A DNA stretch of 64,000 nucleotides, from NCBI RefSeq assembly GCF_000972845.2, contig NC_040018.1:13551157-13615156 (forward strand). The letters run 5' to 3'. Positions 50,001 through 61,279 of this stretch are shown here, piece after piece. This DNA comes from Larimichthys crocea. Its lineage: Eukaryota > Chordata > Actinopteri > Sciaenidae. The translations under genes were made by a program, and so were the position numbers. Every line of letters begins with the position of its first letter. The first letter of the stretch is position 1. The notes beneath the pieces were generated by a model that was given only the letters and a program-made list of their open reading frames with translations, was not told the DNA's origin and did not search any database.

Positions 50001-50565
50001 AGAAAAGATTTTTATTTAATATTACATTGATTTATCAACTTTTAATATGTTTTATGACTCTGTAAACACTAACTATTTTACTATATAGAGAATATTTAGT
50101 AGCCCTGTTTAGGTCTCAACAAATATTACAAATTAATGTGCCTTCTTTTAATGAAAGTACAAGAGGAAAATGACCATGCACTTGAAGGACATGACCAGTA
50201 GGAAGTTGACTGTGAACTTGTTTCTCAAACAGAGCAGTCCTTAAAGCATACTATGTCTGTCAGAGAGATAAAGATGTACCATCAGAGTGTGACTATTCTG
50301 TCTGGTGGCATACTGAATAGAGTAGGGCATCCTTATGGGATATAGTCACTAAATGCCCCTCCTGAGATTCTGCATGTGTGTATGTGATTGTTGGCATGTG
50401 TACATTTTACATCTGTGCAATAGAAAAATAGAAAGAGACAAAAGATATGAGAGGCCTCCATGCACCCTGCCCAGGTCAGAGCTTAACAAAGGAGAAAGGG
50501 AAAGGAAGTGAGGGGGGAGAGAGAGAGAAAGGAAGGGAGGGAGGGAGGAAGACAGAGAGAGAGAT

Positions 50566-50613
<48 letters not shown>

Positions 50614-52685
50614 TGCAGGAGATGAGACAGAGACAGTGTGAAAGAAATGGTGTGCCTGTGCTGTGTCCCACAGGGCCTGAACTGGGCAGCTGGCAAGGGA
50701 GCCATTACATGCGTGTCTCTGACAGCTCACTCTCTCATTACGCCAGCAGACAGTTAACACCACTACTCTTACACCCCAGCTTTGTAATGCAGACTATATC
50801 ATCACCCACCACACACACTTAATAGTTATAGTGGCTGCTTTGATGTACTCTATGTTAAAAGCAGTAACTTATAAAGCATGCTACTTTACATTTAAGCTCT
50901 CTAGAGTCACTTTACCTTTGTCTTAGTAAAGTCAGGCAATGACGTCTTTTGACACACAAACTCAAAGTTATTGCTGCTCAGGGTTCCCACAAGAGATTTC
51001 AAATTATTTATTTTATATTGAGTTATATATGAAGAAAAATAAGCTCTATAGTGAAAATACATTTTGTTGGTCAAAATGTGTACATATTGCCACATTATTG
51101 ACACTTTTAACACAAGCAGACAAATCTAATGTAAACTGAAAGCTAGTAGTGCTCAGCTTCAAAAACTCACAATCTGGATATACAACTATAGTTCATATTG
51201 TTGATGGTAAGTTCTGTAGCATCTTTAAATAAATCCAATTTGGGGGTACCATTTGCAGAATTGCTGTTTCATAAAGTGCATAAAGTGAGCAAATGTTGAC
51301 AACCAAGCCAGAGTGAGGAGTTTGCAGAGGTATGAGATGGAAAACCAAATCACAGAGCACAAATGACACATGCAAAAAGTTGAGAGTAAAAATCAGTCAC
51401 ATGACACAGTTTACTAGATGCAGTTAGCAGGCTGTGGTGAGTGAGATGTCATGTGTGAATGTTTTTCACAAAGCCAAATGTTGCACTTTGTTTGGGCCAT
51501 AAGGCCTTAGTATAATTCTTTTTCAATGTACATTCATACAGTAAAGTTTGTTCAATTCGGAGTAAACTGCACCTTGGGAGTCCACTTCTTCCCTAGTTTT
51601 CATCACCTTGTCATTAGTGGCCTCTCCCTCCCTCCACCTTTTTCTAATTCTTTAGCCCCCGTTTTCTCCTATCAATTAATCTGTCTGTAATAGAATATGC
51701 TGATTTTACTTGGCTCACTCCCATTACTCCCCAGGTTCTCTGCTTTGATAGCACCGTCCTGATGCACGATGGGTGCCAAGATGATCTCCCAGAGCTCAGC
51801 ATGTTGGATAGACAGCTACAGTACTATCTAGAACAGGATGTTCCCTGTCACATATGCCATACTGATCTAATAATACTAAGTCCTGCTGAAACACTATGAG
51901 CCTGTGACACTGAGAACCTCTAGAAATTACATGTTACTCACAATTTACAGTACTGTCAGGAGACAACCTGTCTGGTTGAAATCTCCCCTGTCCCACCCAC
52001 TCAAAAGGAGCTGAGGCTGTGAATGTGATGAGAAAAAAGGCAAGAAGCACTCATAAGAATAGAGCTAGGCAAGCACACATGAACATGACCTCTGCTGGCT
52101 ATGGAAAAATTCTGCTGCCTCCACATTTTACTGCTAAAGGGCAATGACAGACTTAATTGGACTGAAAAAGACATTTCTTCAAGACTTTTTGGCAAATCCT
52201 CCGGCTAGGGTTATGAGAACTGTTTAAAAGAAGGAGCTAACTTTGTATTTGTGAAGCAAGAGGACATGCATCTGTGGCTGTTTAAACATGCTGTAGGTAT
52301 TAGTCAATTAATTGATACAAAATGTTGGTATAAATAAAGCCATACACAAATTATTCTTCACTTTCGTTAACATTGCAAGGTCAATTATTCAGACACAGTG
52401 GTTGCCCTTGCAGATTTGAATATTATAGAAGACTGGACTGTTGGCCTTGAAGGAGGTCTGTGCTCTAAAAGGGCCCCTCTAGTTATTTTTGTTAAGTTGG
52501 CACAAAGATTGCAAGGTTGTTTATCTGATGTATCTGAACTTGACAAAATTTCTAAAGTTTGTTCTGTCCAAGTAACTCACTATGCAATTCAATTCAGTTT
52601 AAATGTCATACAATCATATGAAATGTATTTCCATTCATTTTTTAAACTAGTGTAAAGTCTAAGCTGTCTAAGACAGTGTCCTCAT
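47080..52685. other. Non-coding stretch, no gene seen
   Basis: About 5.6 kb with no supportable gene. A long purine tract plus (GT)n at 50.49-50.61 kb is listed separately. Frames at minus 48671-48913 and minus 49531-49815 are charged and not low-complexity, but match nothing I recognise and lack splice or domain support. Confidence 0.55.
50488..50611. repeat. Purine tract joined to (GT)n microsatellite
   Basis: An almost pure A/G stretch of about 80 bp (about 50488-50567, GGGAGG and GAGA units) runs straight into about 21 GT units (50569-50611). The overlapping reading frames on both strands (Glu/Arg-Gly or Ser/Leu-Pro and His-Thr runs) are artefacts of the repeat. Purine tracts can form triplex DNA and long GT tracts Z-DNA. 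Confidence 0.95.
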
Positions 52686-52689
52686 TTAG

Positions 52690-53260
52690 GATCCTAGTAA
52701 CTTGAGGGCATAAGCTCTTCCTGTGCCTCTCAGTGTTTGCTGGGTGTATCCAGAACCTTCTTCTGCAGGAGGGACAAAAGGCTGTAGATTTCCTAGCCTT
52801 ATTTTTGCAGCATATGGTATAGATGTCTTTTCAGCAGGGTCTTTGCAGTGGCTTGGTGCTGTTTCCATATCAGGCAGTATAGATGGTGCAGGTGTAGAAA
52901 TTTTTCAGTATTTGAGGGAATACCATTTCCTCTGAGGTGTCTGAGGTGAAATTGTCTCCACATTGACAGTGACGCAATTAATCCCAGGTCCTTCAGCTCT
53001 GTGGCCAGTGTGGAAAAAACTATGATGTCAAATGCTGAACAGTAGTCAACCACAACTCAAAGTAGGATCGCGTGGTGTGCTATGGTGTCTTCTGTTGATT
53101 GGCTGGCACAGTACACAAACTGCAGTGGGTCCAGTGAGGAGCAGATATAATCCTTGACCAGCTGTTAAAAGCACTTCATTACTACAGTGGTGAGTGCCAC
53201 TGGCCCATAGTCATTCTGGCAGGCTGGTCTTGTTTTCTTGGACACTGGAATGACGGTGGA
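52690..53260 (-). pseudogene. LINE reverse-transcriptase remnant (CR1/L2-like)
   Basis: On the minus strand, from about 53255 downwards, one frame reads [20 protein letters not shown], then [12 protein letters not shown], a stop, DYICSSLDPLQFVY, another stop, and VVDYCSAFDIIVFSTL near 53055. These correspond in order to conserved blocks of non-LTR reverse transcriptases: the KKxxxxNDYRPVALT block, the MKCFERLV block, LDPLQFAYR, and the catalytic block A VDYSSAFNT. After KDLGLIASLSMW the text jumps to KNFYTCTIYTA, a motif from near the protein's C-terminus, followed by a frame with further stops. The catalytic FADD-type block in between is missing. It is therefore an internally deleted, stop-ridden copy lacking the endonuclease. 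Block identity is from remembered family consensus; the exact clade (L2, CR1 or Rex1-like) is uncertain. Confidence 0.8.
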
Positions 53261-53269
53261 CCTTTTGAA

Positions 53270-54790
53270 GCATATGTGGGTATGACCTGGCCGAAGGAGT
53301 TAGATTTCTGCTTCAAAGCTTGCTCCTCACATATGACCGGACTTATACTGTATAAGGTTACAAAAAGAAGATGGAGGGAACAGAAATACTGTAAATGAAG
53401 GCCTTGTTTTAAAATGATTGACACAAGAGGTTTGTAATAAAGACCTTCAAACCCATTTTCATTTTTATTCCCCAAGCCAAAGACATTAAGCAGTGTTTTC
53501 AGTGCAAATCTAGAGAATTACCTCGATCATGGTCAGAACAAAAAGGAGGAAATGTGCCTTTTAGAGTAACAGCCGTTAAAGCTTTTTACTTCTTATAACT
53601 TTTTATAGACTTCCCTACTTTTTGTGTGTAGACTCTGAGGAAAAGGTTTATTAAGATACATTTTTTTTATTTCTCCCTGTATTTCTCAATGTGGCACAGA
53701 GGAATATTAGCAAATCTCTGCAGGAACTAAAAAGCCAGACGTCCCTTGTTCACATTAGTCACAGTGAAAAGGATGTGTAAAATCAGACTGAGTAGAAAAG
53801 GCTGAAGAGTATATGGGACAAGAGGGAGAGTAATGATGGGCACGGGTAAAAGTTGGGTAGGACAAAGTAAAACTAAAAGTTTAGGAGAAGGTGAGACAGG
53901 ACGATACAGTATACAGACACAAAATATAGTATGCCACATGAAAGACATAAAATATGCTAAAGGTAAAGTTATGTAAGACTGGGTTATAAAGCAAATACAT
54001 TTAGCACAAGTGCTTCATGCCACTTTGAATATTACATCAATGATCATGTCAGCAGCATTCAGTCAACATATACAATACCATACAATAAAGGAAAACCCTA
54101 GGCTCTACCTTTAGCACTGACTATGACCTGGATGAAAAATATTATGAAATTGGGGAAATACTATTAGAAGAGAATAAAGGCATGCTGAATGTGTGTAGAC
54201 AGTAACATTTACTCTCAATTTTTCAGACTCTTTATACTGAGATAATGTATTGTACTTTGTAATATAATTACACGTCATTGTAATATGCTAAACAAAGAAA
54301 AAGTGATGCTGTTATATATTTATATATTTAGGTCTTTGTTGGAGTAATGATTTGCCACTCTGACAACACTTGGTGGCAGAACATAGTGGTGGTGTAGCAA
54401 AGCTGAGAGCTGCTAGGGTTGACTCAAATATGAACTTGAGGAAAAACAGATTCATTGTGTCAAGGGCAGTAGAGAAGAGCATTATAAATAGTGGTGTGGA
54501 AGAGCGATGTAGACTGGGACACCACAGAGATATATGTATCAGGATCTACTGTAATTGAAATTGCAGTGAGGGGAGAATGAGAGAAATTACCTAGACAAAC
54601 ATCCAGAAGACAGAGACAAGGAACTGAGATAAGAAAGAGTAAACAGATACATCTAAACACTCCTCTGAAATGAACTAGCTGTCTTCTGGTTGGGAAGAAA
54701 CAACTCTCTGATGTACAGCAGTGACAGGAAGCATTGATGTCCCTAGAGGTTACTTTGAAGAGGTAGTTGTGTTAGAATATATAACTGGCA
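53270..54790. other. Non-coding stretch, no gene seen
   Basis: About 1.5 kb of A+T-rich DNA. No repeat family, splice-flanked frame or RNA gene was recognised. Confidence 0.55.
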
Positions 54791-54792
54791 CC

Positions 54793-54818
54793 ATATATAT
54801 ATATATATATATATATAT
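54793..54818. repeat. (AT)n microsatellite
   Basis: About 13 AT units, immediately left of the Tc1 element. Tc1 elements insert at TA, so a TA repeat is a natural target. Confidence 0.95.
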
Positions 54819-54991
54819 GAAAAGATGTAGAAGCTGAAGAGAAATTAGCCAAAATTAGAGCACAGATCTGAAAATACTGACCTTTTTTTAGCTTCCACAA
54901 CATGATTTAATTTCATAATGTTCATGGGACATGCAGTATGTATAATAACAGATGAAGTGAGTCCTACTGATTGTATCCACTTTTAACTTTA

Positions 54992-55790
54992 TTATTTACT
55001 ATGTCCACCTTTTGCAGCAATTAAAGCAGCACATCTCTCTGGCATTGTGTCAATATATTTTCTGAGAACTTCAACACTAATGTTATCCCATGCCTTCTGA
55101 AACTCAAGCCAAAGGCTTTCCTTTGAATGTACAATAGATCTATCCAGTTTATTTTCCAACTCACACCAAATTTGCTCTATGGGGTTGAGGTCTGGACTTT
55201 GAGGGGGCCAGTCCATCATTTTCAACGTTTCAGCAGATTCCTTCTGTCACAGGTAGTTCTGACAATAGTTAGAAGAATGTTTATGGTCATCGTCCTCTTA
55301 AAAAATAAATCCAGGCCTAAGAAGATAATTTCCAGATGCTATTCTGCGTCTCACTAGAATATTGTGGTATACTTTCATATCCATGATGCCATCAATTTCA
55401 CTAAGTCACCTGTTCCTGAGGCTCAAATGGCACCCCACACCATAATACTACCCCTGTGTTTAACTGTTGGCAAGAGACACTAATTTTTATATCTCTCTCC
55501 CTCCCTTCGTTCCTTTTCACTTATTTCCAAACTGTTCAAACTTGGACTCATCAGCCCACAACACTTTATACCAATATTCCTTTGACCATTTCTTGTATGA
55601 CCATTTCTTCAGGTGTTTCACTCTGTCTCTCTTTCCGTAATGGTTTCTTTGCTGCTATTCTGCCAACAAGTTCTTCTTCACCCAGTTTCTGACACACAGT
55701 TCTTGAAGACACTGGTGCACCATTAGTCACTGTGGCGTTGATCTCGTCACGCAGTTCTCGTGAGGTCTGTCTTCAGTCCTTAAGACTGAG
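54992..55790 (-). pseudogene. Tc1-family DDE transposase, degenerate
   Basis: The transposase would cut and paste its own element using three acidic residues (DD34E). On the minus strand the pieces appear in the right order: a helix-turn-helix-region fragment with LRDEINATVTN-like text (near 55720-55770), LKKWSYKKWSKEYWYKVL leading into WADESKFEQFG (about 55525-55605; first catalytic D), DDDHKHSS (about 55271-55300; second D, family form QDNDPKH), and an intact 77-codon stretch (55225 to 54992) with MDWPPQSPDLNPIEQIW (catalytic E). These pieces lie in different frames with stops between them, so the gene is dead. The intact C-terminal end suggests moderate rather than great age. Motif identities come from knowledge of the Tc1/mariner family. 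Confidence 0.85.
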
Positions 55791-56097
55791 GCTTCACTTG
55801 TCTCTCTGAAAGTTTCTTTTTTCTACCTCTGCCCTTTCCGTTCTAGTGTAAATTGATGGCATCATTGCGCTCTAATCTGTACTTTACAGTACTTGGACTG
55901 CATCTCAAGACACAGGTCTGGCTTGTTTTTTGTTTTTAAAAATTACATAAATTTCCTTAAGATGGCTCTATTCTATGGTTTATAGAGCATATTGTTGACA
56001 TTGTAAATATTTCATTCATTTTATGTGTATTTTAATGACCAATTCAACAAAAACAATTGAAATCTCTTAAGTATGCCCAGTGTTCTAATCATTTTGG

Positions 56098-57025
56098 CTA
56101 GGGGTGTCAAATTATCATGTTAATTGCGAATAATTAATTACAGTCATATTTAGCGCGTTATGTTTTTTAATCGTGTTAATCTAATTTTTAATTACTAATT
56201 TTACTGTTTCTGTATGCGAGTTGCCTTTTCATAAAATCCGTTTTTTATGCGTTGAGCTTTTTGTGCTTGAGTTGTTGGGGGTGGAAAACAATGGTCAGTC
56301 ACACCCTGAAGTGGACATTGATTGGCTATCATTGTGTTTGGGATGGTTTAGCATAAGCTGATAGGCTCCGACTGTAGTTGGGAGGGCAAGGTGAGGAGCG
56401 GTGAGGAGACGTGAAAATGGAGGAGCATGTGAGAGTTGTCGGCACCACTGATAAATGTAGAGTGATATGCCTTCTTTGTAAGAAGGAGTTTGCTTACCAC
56501 CGAAGCAGCGCGAGTTTAGCGTACCACATCAACGCAAAGCACCAAGTAGCGAGTGCAGCCACAGCTAACATTAGCAGCGAATACGTTAGCAATTTAACAA
56601 GCCATAGCAAAGTTCTTTGCCAAACTAAATTCGAGGAGAACACCCCGCGTATGAGCAAGTCTGCCACGACAGGCTTTATTTTCTAATTATTTGGAGATTG
56701 ACAAAAGGTCTAAACTAAAGGTTACAGGCAGCACTTGGGACTAGTCTCAAATACAGCAGAATGTAAATGGCTAGGACTGCATCTGTTCAAATCTGTTAAA
56801 AACAATAAATGACTTTATAAAGCCACTTTTTTGTTATTTATCAATCTTTTGATCTGCCACAATAATGTGATGAATTTAAATGAAAATACTTCAGAGGTGA
56901 GGGCTTTTCTCAGCAATTTTTAGGTGAGATTAAAAGAGAGATGAATTAGATCAATTAATTACATACATAATTAATTAATTAATTAATTAATCTCTCAATT
57001 TTTTTTTTAATCTCTTGACAGCACT
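56098..57025 (+). mobile_element. hAT transposon inserted in a Tc1 terminal repeat
   Basis: The ends are CTAGGGGTGTCAA at left and TTGACAGCACT at right (57015-57025), inverted repeats that match at most positions. It is flanked by an exact 8-bp duplication CATTTTGG (56090-56097 and 57026-57033), the size hAT transposases make. Sub-terminal TTAATTGCG and ATTAATTAAT-rich text is typical of a common fish hAT family. It encodes only an N-terminal BED-finger fragment, so most of the about 600-codon transposase is deleted. A (TTAA)n-like run lies at about 56967-56990. Confidence 0.85.
56417..56686 (+). pseudogene. BED zinc-finger fragment of a hAT transposase
   Basis: The frame from the ATG at 56417 reads MEEHVRVVGTTDKCRVICLL, then CKKEFAYHRSSASLAYHINA and KH. 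The arrangement CLLCKKEF...LAYHINAKH is a BED-type zinc finger (C-x2-C ... H-x4-H), the DNA-binding head of hAT transposases that recognises the element's own ends. The fragment continues with a Ser/Ala/Asn linker and stops at 56686, about 90 codons. The catalytic DDE core, the insertion domain and the hATC dimerisation domain are all missing. A codon-initial GTG lies six bases upstream, but the ATG is the natural start. The protein could not transpose; a lone BED finger might still bind DNA if expressed, which is not shown. Confidence 0.8.
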
Positions 57026-57044
57026 CATTTTGGCCACCACTGTA

Positions 57045-60000
57045 TACTTACATGATATATTGTATTAAACAGAATACGTTGTGCCTAATGGAGAAGTAAA
57101 ATGAATACATTAAGACTCTTAACATCTAGCAAAGTATTATGGCACCAAACTCTCTCTTGTTACAACTCTCCACGACTTACATTGATCACATAAAGTAATG
57201 CTATGTGCATAACATATTTTGGAGCAGCAGACCCTTTGTAAATCTGGATTCACACAGATATTTGCTATGAATCAGGCCTGATAGAGAGGTGTCCTAAAAA
57301 AGTTTTAGTATTTTAGCTAAAGGTGAATGGAAATAATATAGATTTTTGACACACTAGACTATCTAATTTGTAAACAACACGATTAGTCACTTGTCAGTGC
57401 CTTCCTAAACATCCCATATAACGTTCTGAAAATGATTCACGCAGAACAGAACCAAACAGTATCTACAACGCAGGGCATATGTACAATACTTAAAAAAAAA
57501 CACTTGGGCGATCCACTAGCGTTATTATATGTCTCTTTAGGGGTGATATATGCTGACATTTGTTGTAATCTGTGATTTTTTGTGTGAAATATAAAAAGAA
57601 ATAAACAAGAAAATAAATCCAAAGACATAATTTTCTTTGAAAAGGAACATGGTAATGTCCTTTTTTGTTGTCCGTCAGCTTACAACACTGTTCTTATGAC
57701 TTAAAGCACCTGAACTACAAGCATAATGTGTTAAATGCAGTATACAGCGTGTCTATTTGATACTGTTGCTGCAGCAGTCTGTAAGCTGTCCTCATATGTT
57801 GTTCTTAAGAGCTCCAGACCTCTATTATGACAGCAAAACAGCATGCAGTCTTACATCACCTGAAAGCTCTAGCCCTAAGGTTTTCAAAATTGTTGCGTCT
57901 GTAAATAATATTATAAAAGAGTATGTTCTAGATATGCTCTGAAAGATAAGTGTCCTGAAATAAGTTCTGTTATGAATTAATATTATATAAATAAATACTT
58001 ACTGATCAATTTTCAGATAATATCAATACATACAATAAATTATTAGAGAAATGGGTGTTGTCTTTCCACATCAATATGCCTTTCTCACAGAGGACTGTTG
58101 ACTTGCCAAACAGAGGTATAGCTAACAACATTACTAATGGCATCATCTCATTCTGTTGTGCCAGTTTCAGCACCCCATTATTGTGCATGCTGGCTCACTG
58201 TAATGGGTTACTGGCACATCTAAATGTAAACAAAACATTTTTGTGCCCATAAGCACAGCAGAACAGGTAGCCTTATACATACAGTAATTTATGGGAGATG
58301 ATTATGCTGATGATCGCATCTCATGAATACTTATTCAAGAACAGGCATTCATCAAGTTGAAATGAGCAAATTTAGGCTCCAGTATAAAAATATATAAAAT
58401 GTTCTTTCATGAAGCCCAGTGTTTTAGAAAACCTGAAGGTCAACTGTACGCAATATACAAATTATAGTAATAGGAGGGCCCTAATGGGCAATTCAAATGT
58501 ACTTAATGCTCCTAATTTTATCTACACGTGCAAAACACAAACAAATAAACAATCCAATGCAAAAAAAAAGAAGAAAATTAGGATCTAAATCAATGTCTGC
58601 TGAGGAACGACCACCAACAACTCCTAGTAAAATGCATTTACTGTACGGGTAAGACCTAGATGATTTGTTAAAAGCACATAAGACCCATTATCACATGGCA
58701 CATTACATCATTCAATAGTGGCCCCACTGCAAATATTAAAGCAAAACAAGGGCCTTTGATACAGAACTCTTCTTTATACCCTCCCTACAAGGCCCAAGAC
58801 TAAATTGGATTTTTCCAGCACTGTTTCGTAATTTGAAACATCCATCATTTATTATTAAAGAAAAGAAATAAAGGGAAGGAAAGGAAGTACTGCCTTTGGC
58901 AGAATCAGGAAGCCCTGTGCTAAACCACCACCCACAAATTTGTGCTTTTTCCACACCCTTACCCTTTCATAGCAGGTAACTTTTTATATTCTCTTAGAAC
59001 AGGTCAATGTGATGGCAGGACTGCTAATTTTTGTTCTCTTCTATCTAAGTCAGTTATTGTACCTTTTAACTATTTAAAATTATTCATTTACTTTATTACT
59101 TTGAAATTGCATTTTACCGATTTTGAGAACAATCATGTTTGACATCAATGTTGTTGACATGTTCCCAAGGAAGGAAGGAAGGAAATGTGTGCACTAACAG
59201 GGTGTAATATTCAAGTCCAGCTTTGCCATGTTTTGAGTATATCCTGAATGAAAATCTCCAGTAAAATCAACCCTCTGAGGGAAATTGCCTCTGGACTGAG
59301 AGTACTCTTTATTCCACCACCTTATATATCTCAATGCCAAAAACCACATGTATTTGTAAGGGGCATTTCATCTTTGCAGGGAGTCTGTGTACCGTTTCTC
59401 TAAGGAACCTGCCTCTTTGAGGAAAAGGGAAATTTATTTTATTTTTTTGTCCAAACACATTAGGTTCAAATGATAAGTTAGTACAAAAAAGTAGGAATGA
59501 TTTATATGGAAATGGGTGCTGAGGCAGCAATGTGTATGCATCTCCATGATGGATGTGTCATGTCAGATAGGACAAGGTGACGGACACGCTGCTTTGAATG
59601 GCCCCCACAGAAACAGAAAGTGGTGATGCATCTCTCAAAGACACCCAGGAAATCCTTCTTAATAAAAGCTCCTCCATGTCCTTTTATAATCCTGCTCTGT
59701 ATTATCAGTATGTTGCAGCTAAGTGTTGCAATTAGACCGGCCTTTTTCATGCAAATCAATTTGACAGCACAACAATCAGTTAGTTATGCTAACTCCTGCA
59801 TGCTCATTCTCCCCTCTCTAGTCCTTCGCTCCCTTGCCCTCTCTCTCCCTTCTACCTCATTTTCTCTGGCATTTGCAGAGGTTGCTACATTTGCATTATT
59901 TATCATATAAGGTTAGAATATACCCCACTCAAGGCTAGAGAATATGATTATTAGCACAGTATTACAAATGTTAAATACAAAATGCAGTCATTTGCCTCAC

Positions 60001-60705
60001 TCATGCTCCAATGCACCCCGAAAAACAGGATCACAGCACTTTAGCTATTTAAATCAAACATGGGATGATGGAGGAGGGATCTGTCCATGGCTCATGTTAA
60101 AAAGACACATGCAAAGCCAAATAAACAAGGTCTAAGTCCTAGAGTTTTTCTGGTTTACATATTGCATCCCCTCCTTCTCTGTGTGTGGAGCCCTGATAGC
60201 AGGCATCCAGGTATCAATTTACTAAAATCATGCATGCAGCAGCAACAACACTTGACAGGTGGCACTACACTCTCGAGCCTTGACAGGATTTCAGCCTAAC
60301 AACATTCACACAAACACACACCTACGCTGAATGACTGGCTATCATAAATGTACATGTTAAAGATTACTCCAGCAGTAGGTCCCTCACATATTATGATGCA
60401 TGTGCTGTTGGAAGGTTGGTCATTGAGAATATTAATAGATACCATTTGTTCATAGGAGGAGTCCCATCAAAAGCCTGCATGGACTTGTGCTAGTATGATG
60501 GATAGATGTGACTTAATTACCATTAAAAAGTCATTTAAAAGACAAATAGGGACATGCTTTTTGAATTATGGTTACTTTATAACAGACTGGACCTGGAGAC
60601 AAAATTACAAACAAGCTGTTGGTTTGTCATTGTGACAATCACTGATTACCACAGATTTCCTAAAACACTGGATTGTTTGCATAGTCAGAAGTGATCTGAA
60701 CTGTG
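57045..60705. other. Non-coding stretch, no gene seen
   Basis: About 3.6 kb of A+T-rich DNA. One candidate conserved island (59.62-59.80 kb) is listed separately. A short (GGAA)n patch is present at 59168-59184. No gene was recognised. Confidence 0.6.
59620..59805. promoter_or_regulatory. Candidate conserved non-coding element
   Basis: A repeat-free block containing AATCCTTCTTAATAAAAGC, CCTTTTATAATCCTGC, GTGTTGCAATTAGACCGG and CATGCAAATCAATTTGAC. The last includes an ATGCAAAT octamer. The plus-strand 96-codon frame here has no domain I know. Confidence 0.35.
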
Positions 60706-60717
60706 GTGGACAAACAT

Positions 60718-60849
60718 CCGTGCCTCTCAAACTTTTTTTGGCATGTCCCAATTTTGTTTATTCCCCCTACATAAGTCATATTCATTCAGCTTAGTATCAT
60801 TCCATATTTTTCCCCTGGTCATGCATGGCCTACAGATTGAGAACCACTG
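60718..60849. mobile_element. hAT-type miniature element (132 bp)
   Basis: The left end CCGTGCCTCTCAAACTTT and right end TTGAGAACCACTG are degenerate copies of the fish hAT ends CAGTGGTTCTCAAACTTTT and TTTGAGAACCACTG. The flanks ACAAACAT (60710-60717) and ACATACAT (60850-60857) agree at 7 of 8 bases, a decayed 8-bp target duplication. It has no coding capacity. Confidence 0.75.
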
Positions 60850-60908
60850 ACATACATTAAGTACGCAGAATCAATATGACCGTAGCTCTGTTTCACATAC
60901 ACAATTTA

Positions 60909-60910
<2 letters not shown>

Positions 60911-60949
<39 letters not shown>
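60911..60949. repeat. (GT)n microsatellite, about 19 units
   Basis: A pure TG tract lying about 60 bp after the miniature element. Confidence 0.95.
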
Positions 60950-60951
<2 letters not shown>

Positions 60952-61218
60952 CACTTGTGACCAGGGGGCCTTTTAGTTTCGCAGTGGTGGTGTCTCATTA
61001 ACGTACCAGCCTACTATAAAAACGATCTAAATTCATCTCTTCATCAAAGTCCTTAGTTAAGTACAGAGGCAAGATGGGGAGACAGCCAGGCAAAATCAGA
61101 AGGAAATAACTGCATGTGATCTTTTTTCTAAGGGTCAAATAAATTAAATCTGACAGAAAAAATATCGAGGGAGAATTTAAAAGAGATAAAAAAAAGAGCT
61201 GTGGGTGAGATGAGAGAG

Positions 61219-61276
61219 AGTATGTACGTATGTATGTATGTGTGTGTGTGTGTGAGAGAGAGGGGGTGGGGGGGGT
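61219..61276. repeat. Compound (GTAT)n/(GT)n/(GA)n tract with G-run
   Basis: GTAT units, then GT, then GA, then a G-rich run ending GGGGTGGGGGGGG. The reading frame over it is a repeat artefact. Confidence 0.9.
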
Positions 61277-61279
61277 TAC

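Larger units (their letters stand above)
54836..57042 (-). mobile_element. Tc1-like transposon, interrupted by a hAT element
   Basis: The left end carries AGCCAAAATTAGAGCAC at about 54847. The right end reads GTTCTAATCATTTTGG (up to 56097), then, after the hAT insertion, CCACCACTG, ending at 57042 next to TA. Reverse-complemented, the right end gives CAGTGGTGGCCAAAATGATT, matching the left GCCAAAAT-TTAG-CAC part, so these are the terminal inverted repeats. The outermost left bases are eroded and the left limit is approximate. Without the 928-bp hAT insert and its 8-bp duplication the element would be about 1.27 kb, within the usual Tc1 size. A minus-strand transposase pseudogene lies inside (separate entry). 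The copy is non-functional. Confidence 0.8.

Noticed and set aside
50349..50763. Several overlapping frames of 60-118 codons on both strands.
   Set aside because: They translate the (GT)n and purine repeats into His-Thr, Ser-Leu-Pro or Glu-Arg-Gly runs.
60679..60702. TTTGCATAGTCAGAAGTGATC, which resembles the mature miR-153 sequence.
   Set aside because: It differs from the miR-153 core (a two-base shortening in the middle), and the upstream sequence does not form the required hairpin arm. Chance similarity is the better reading.
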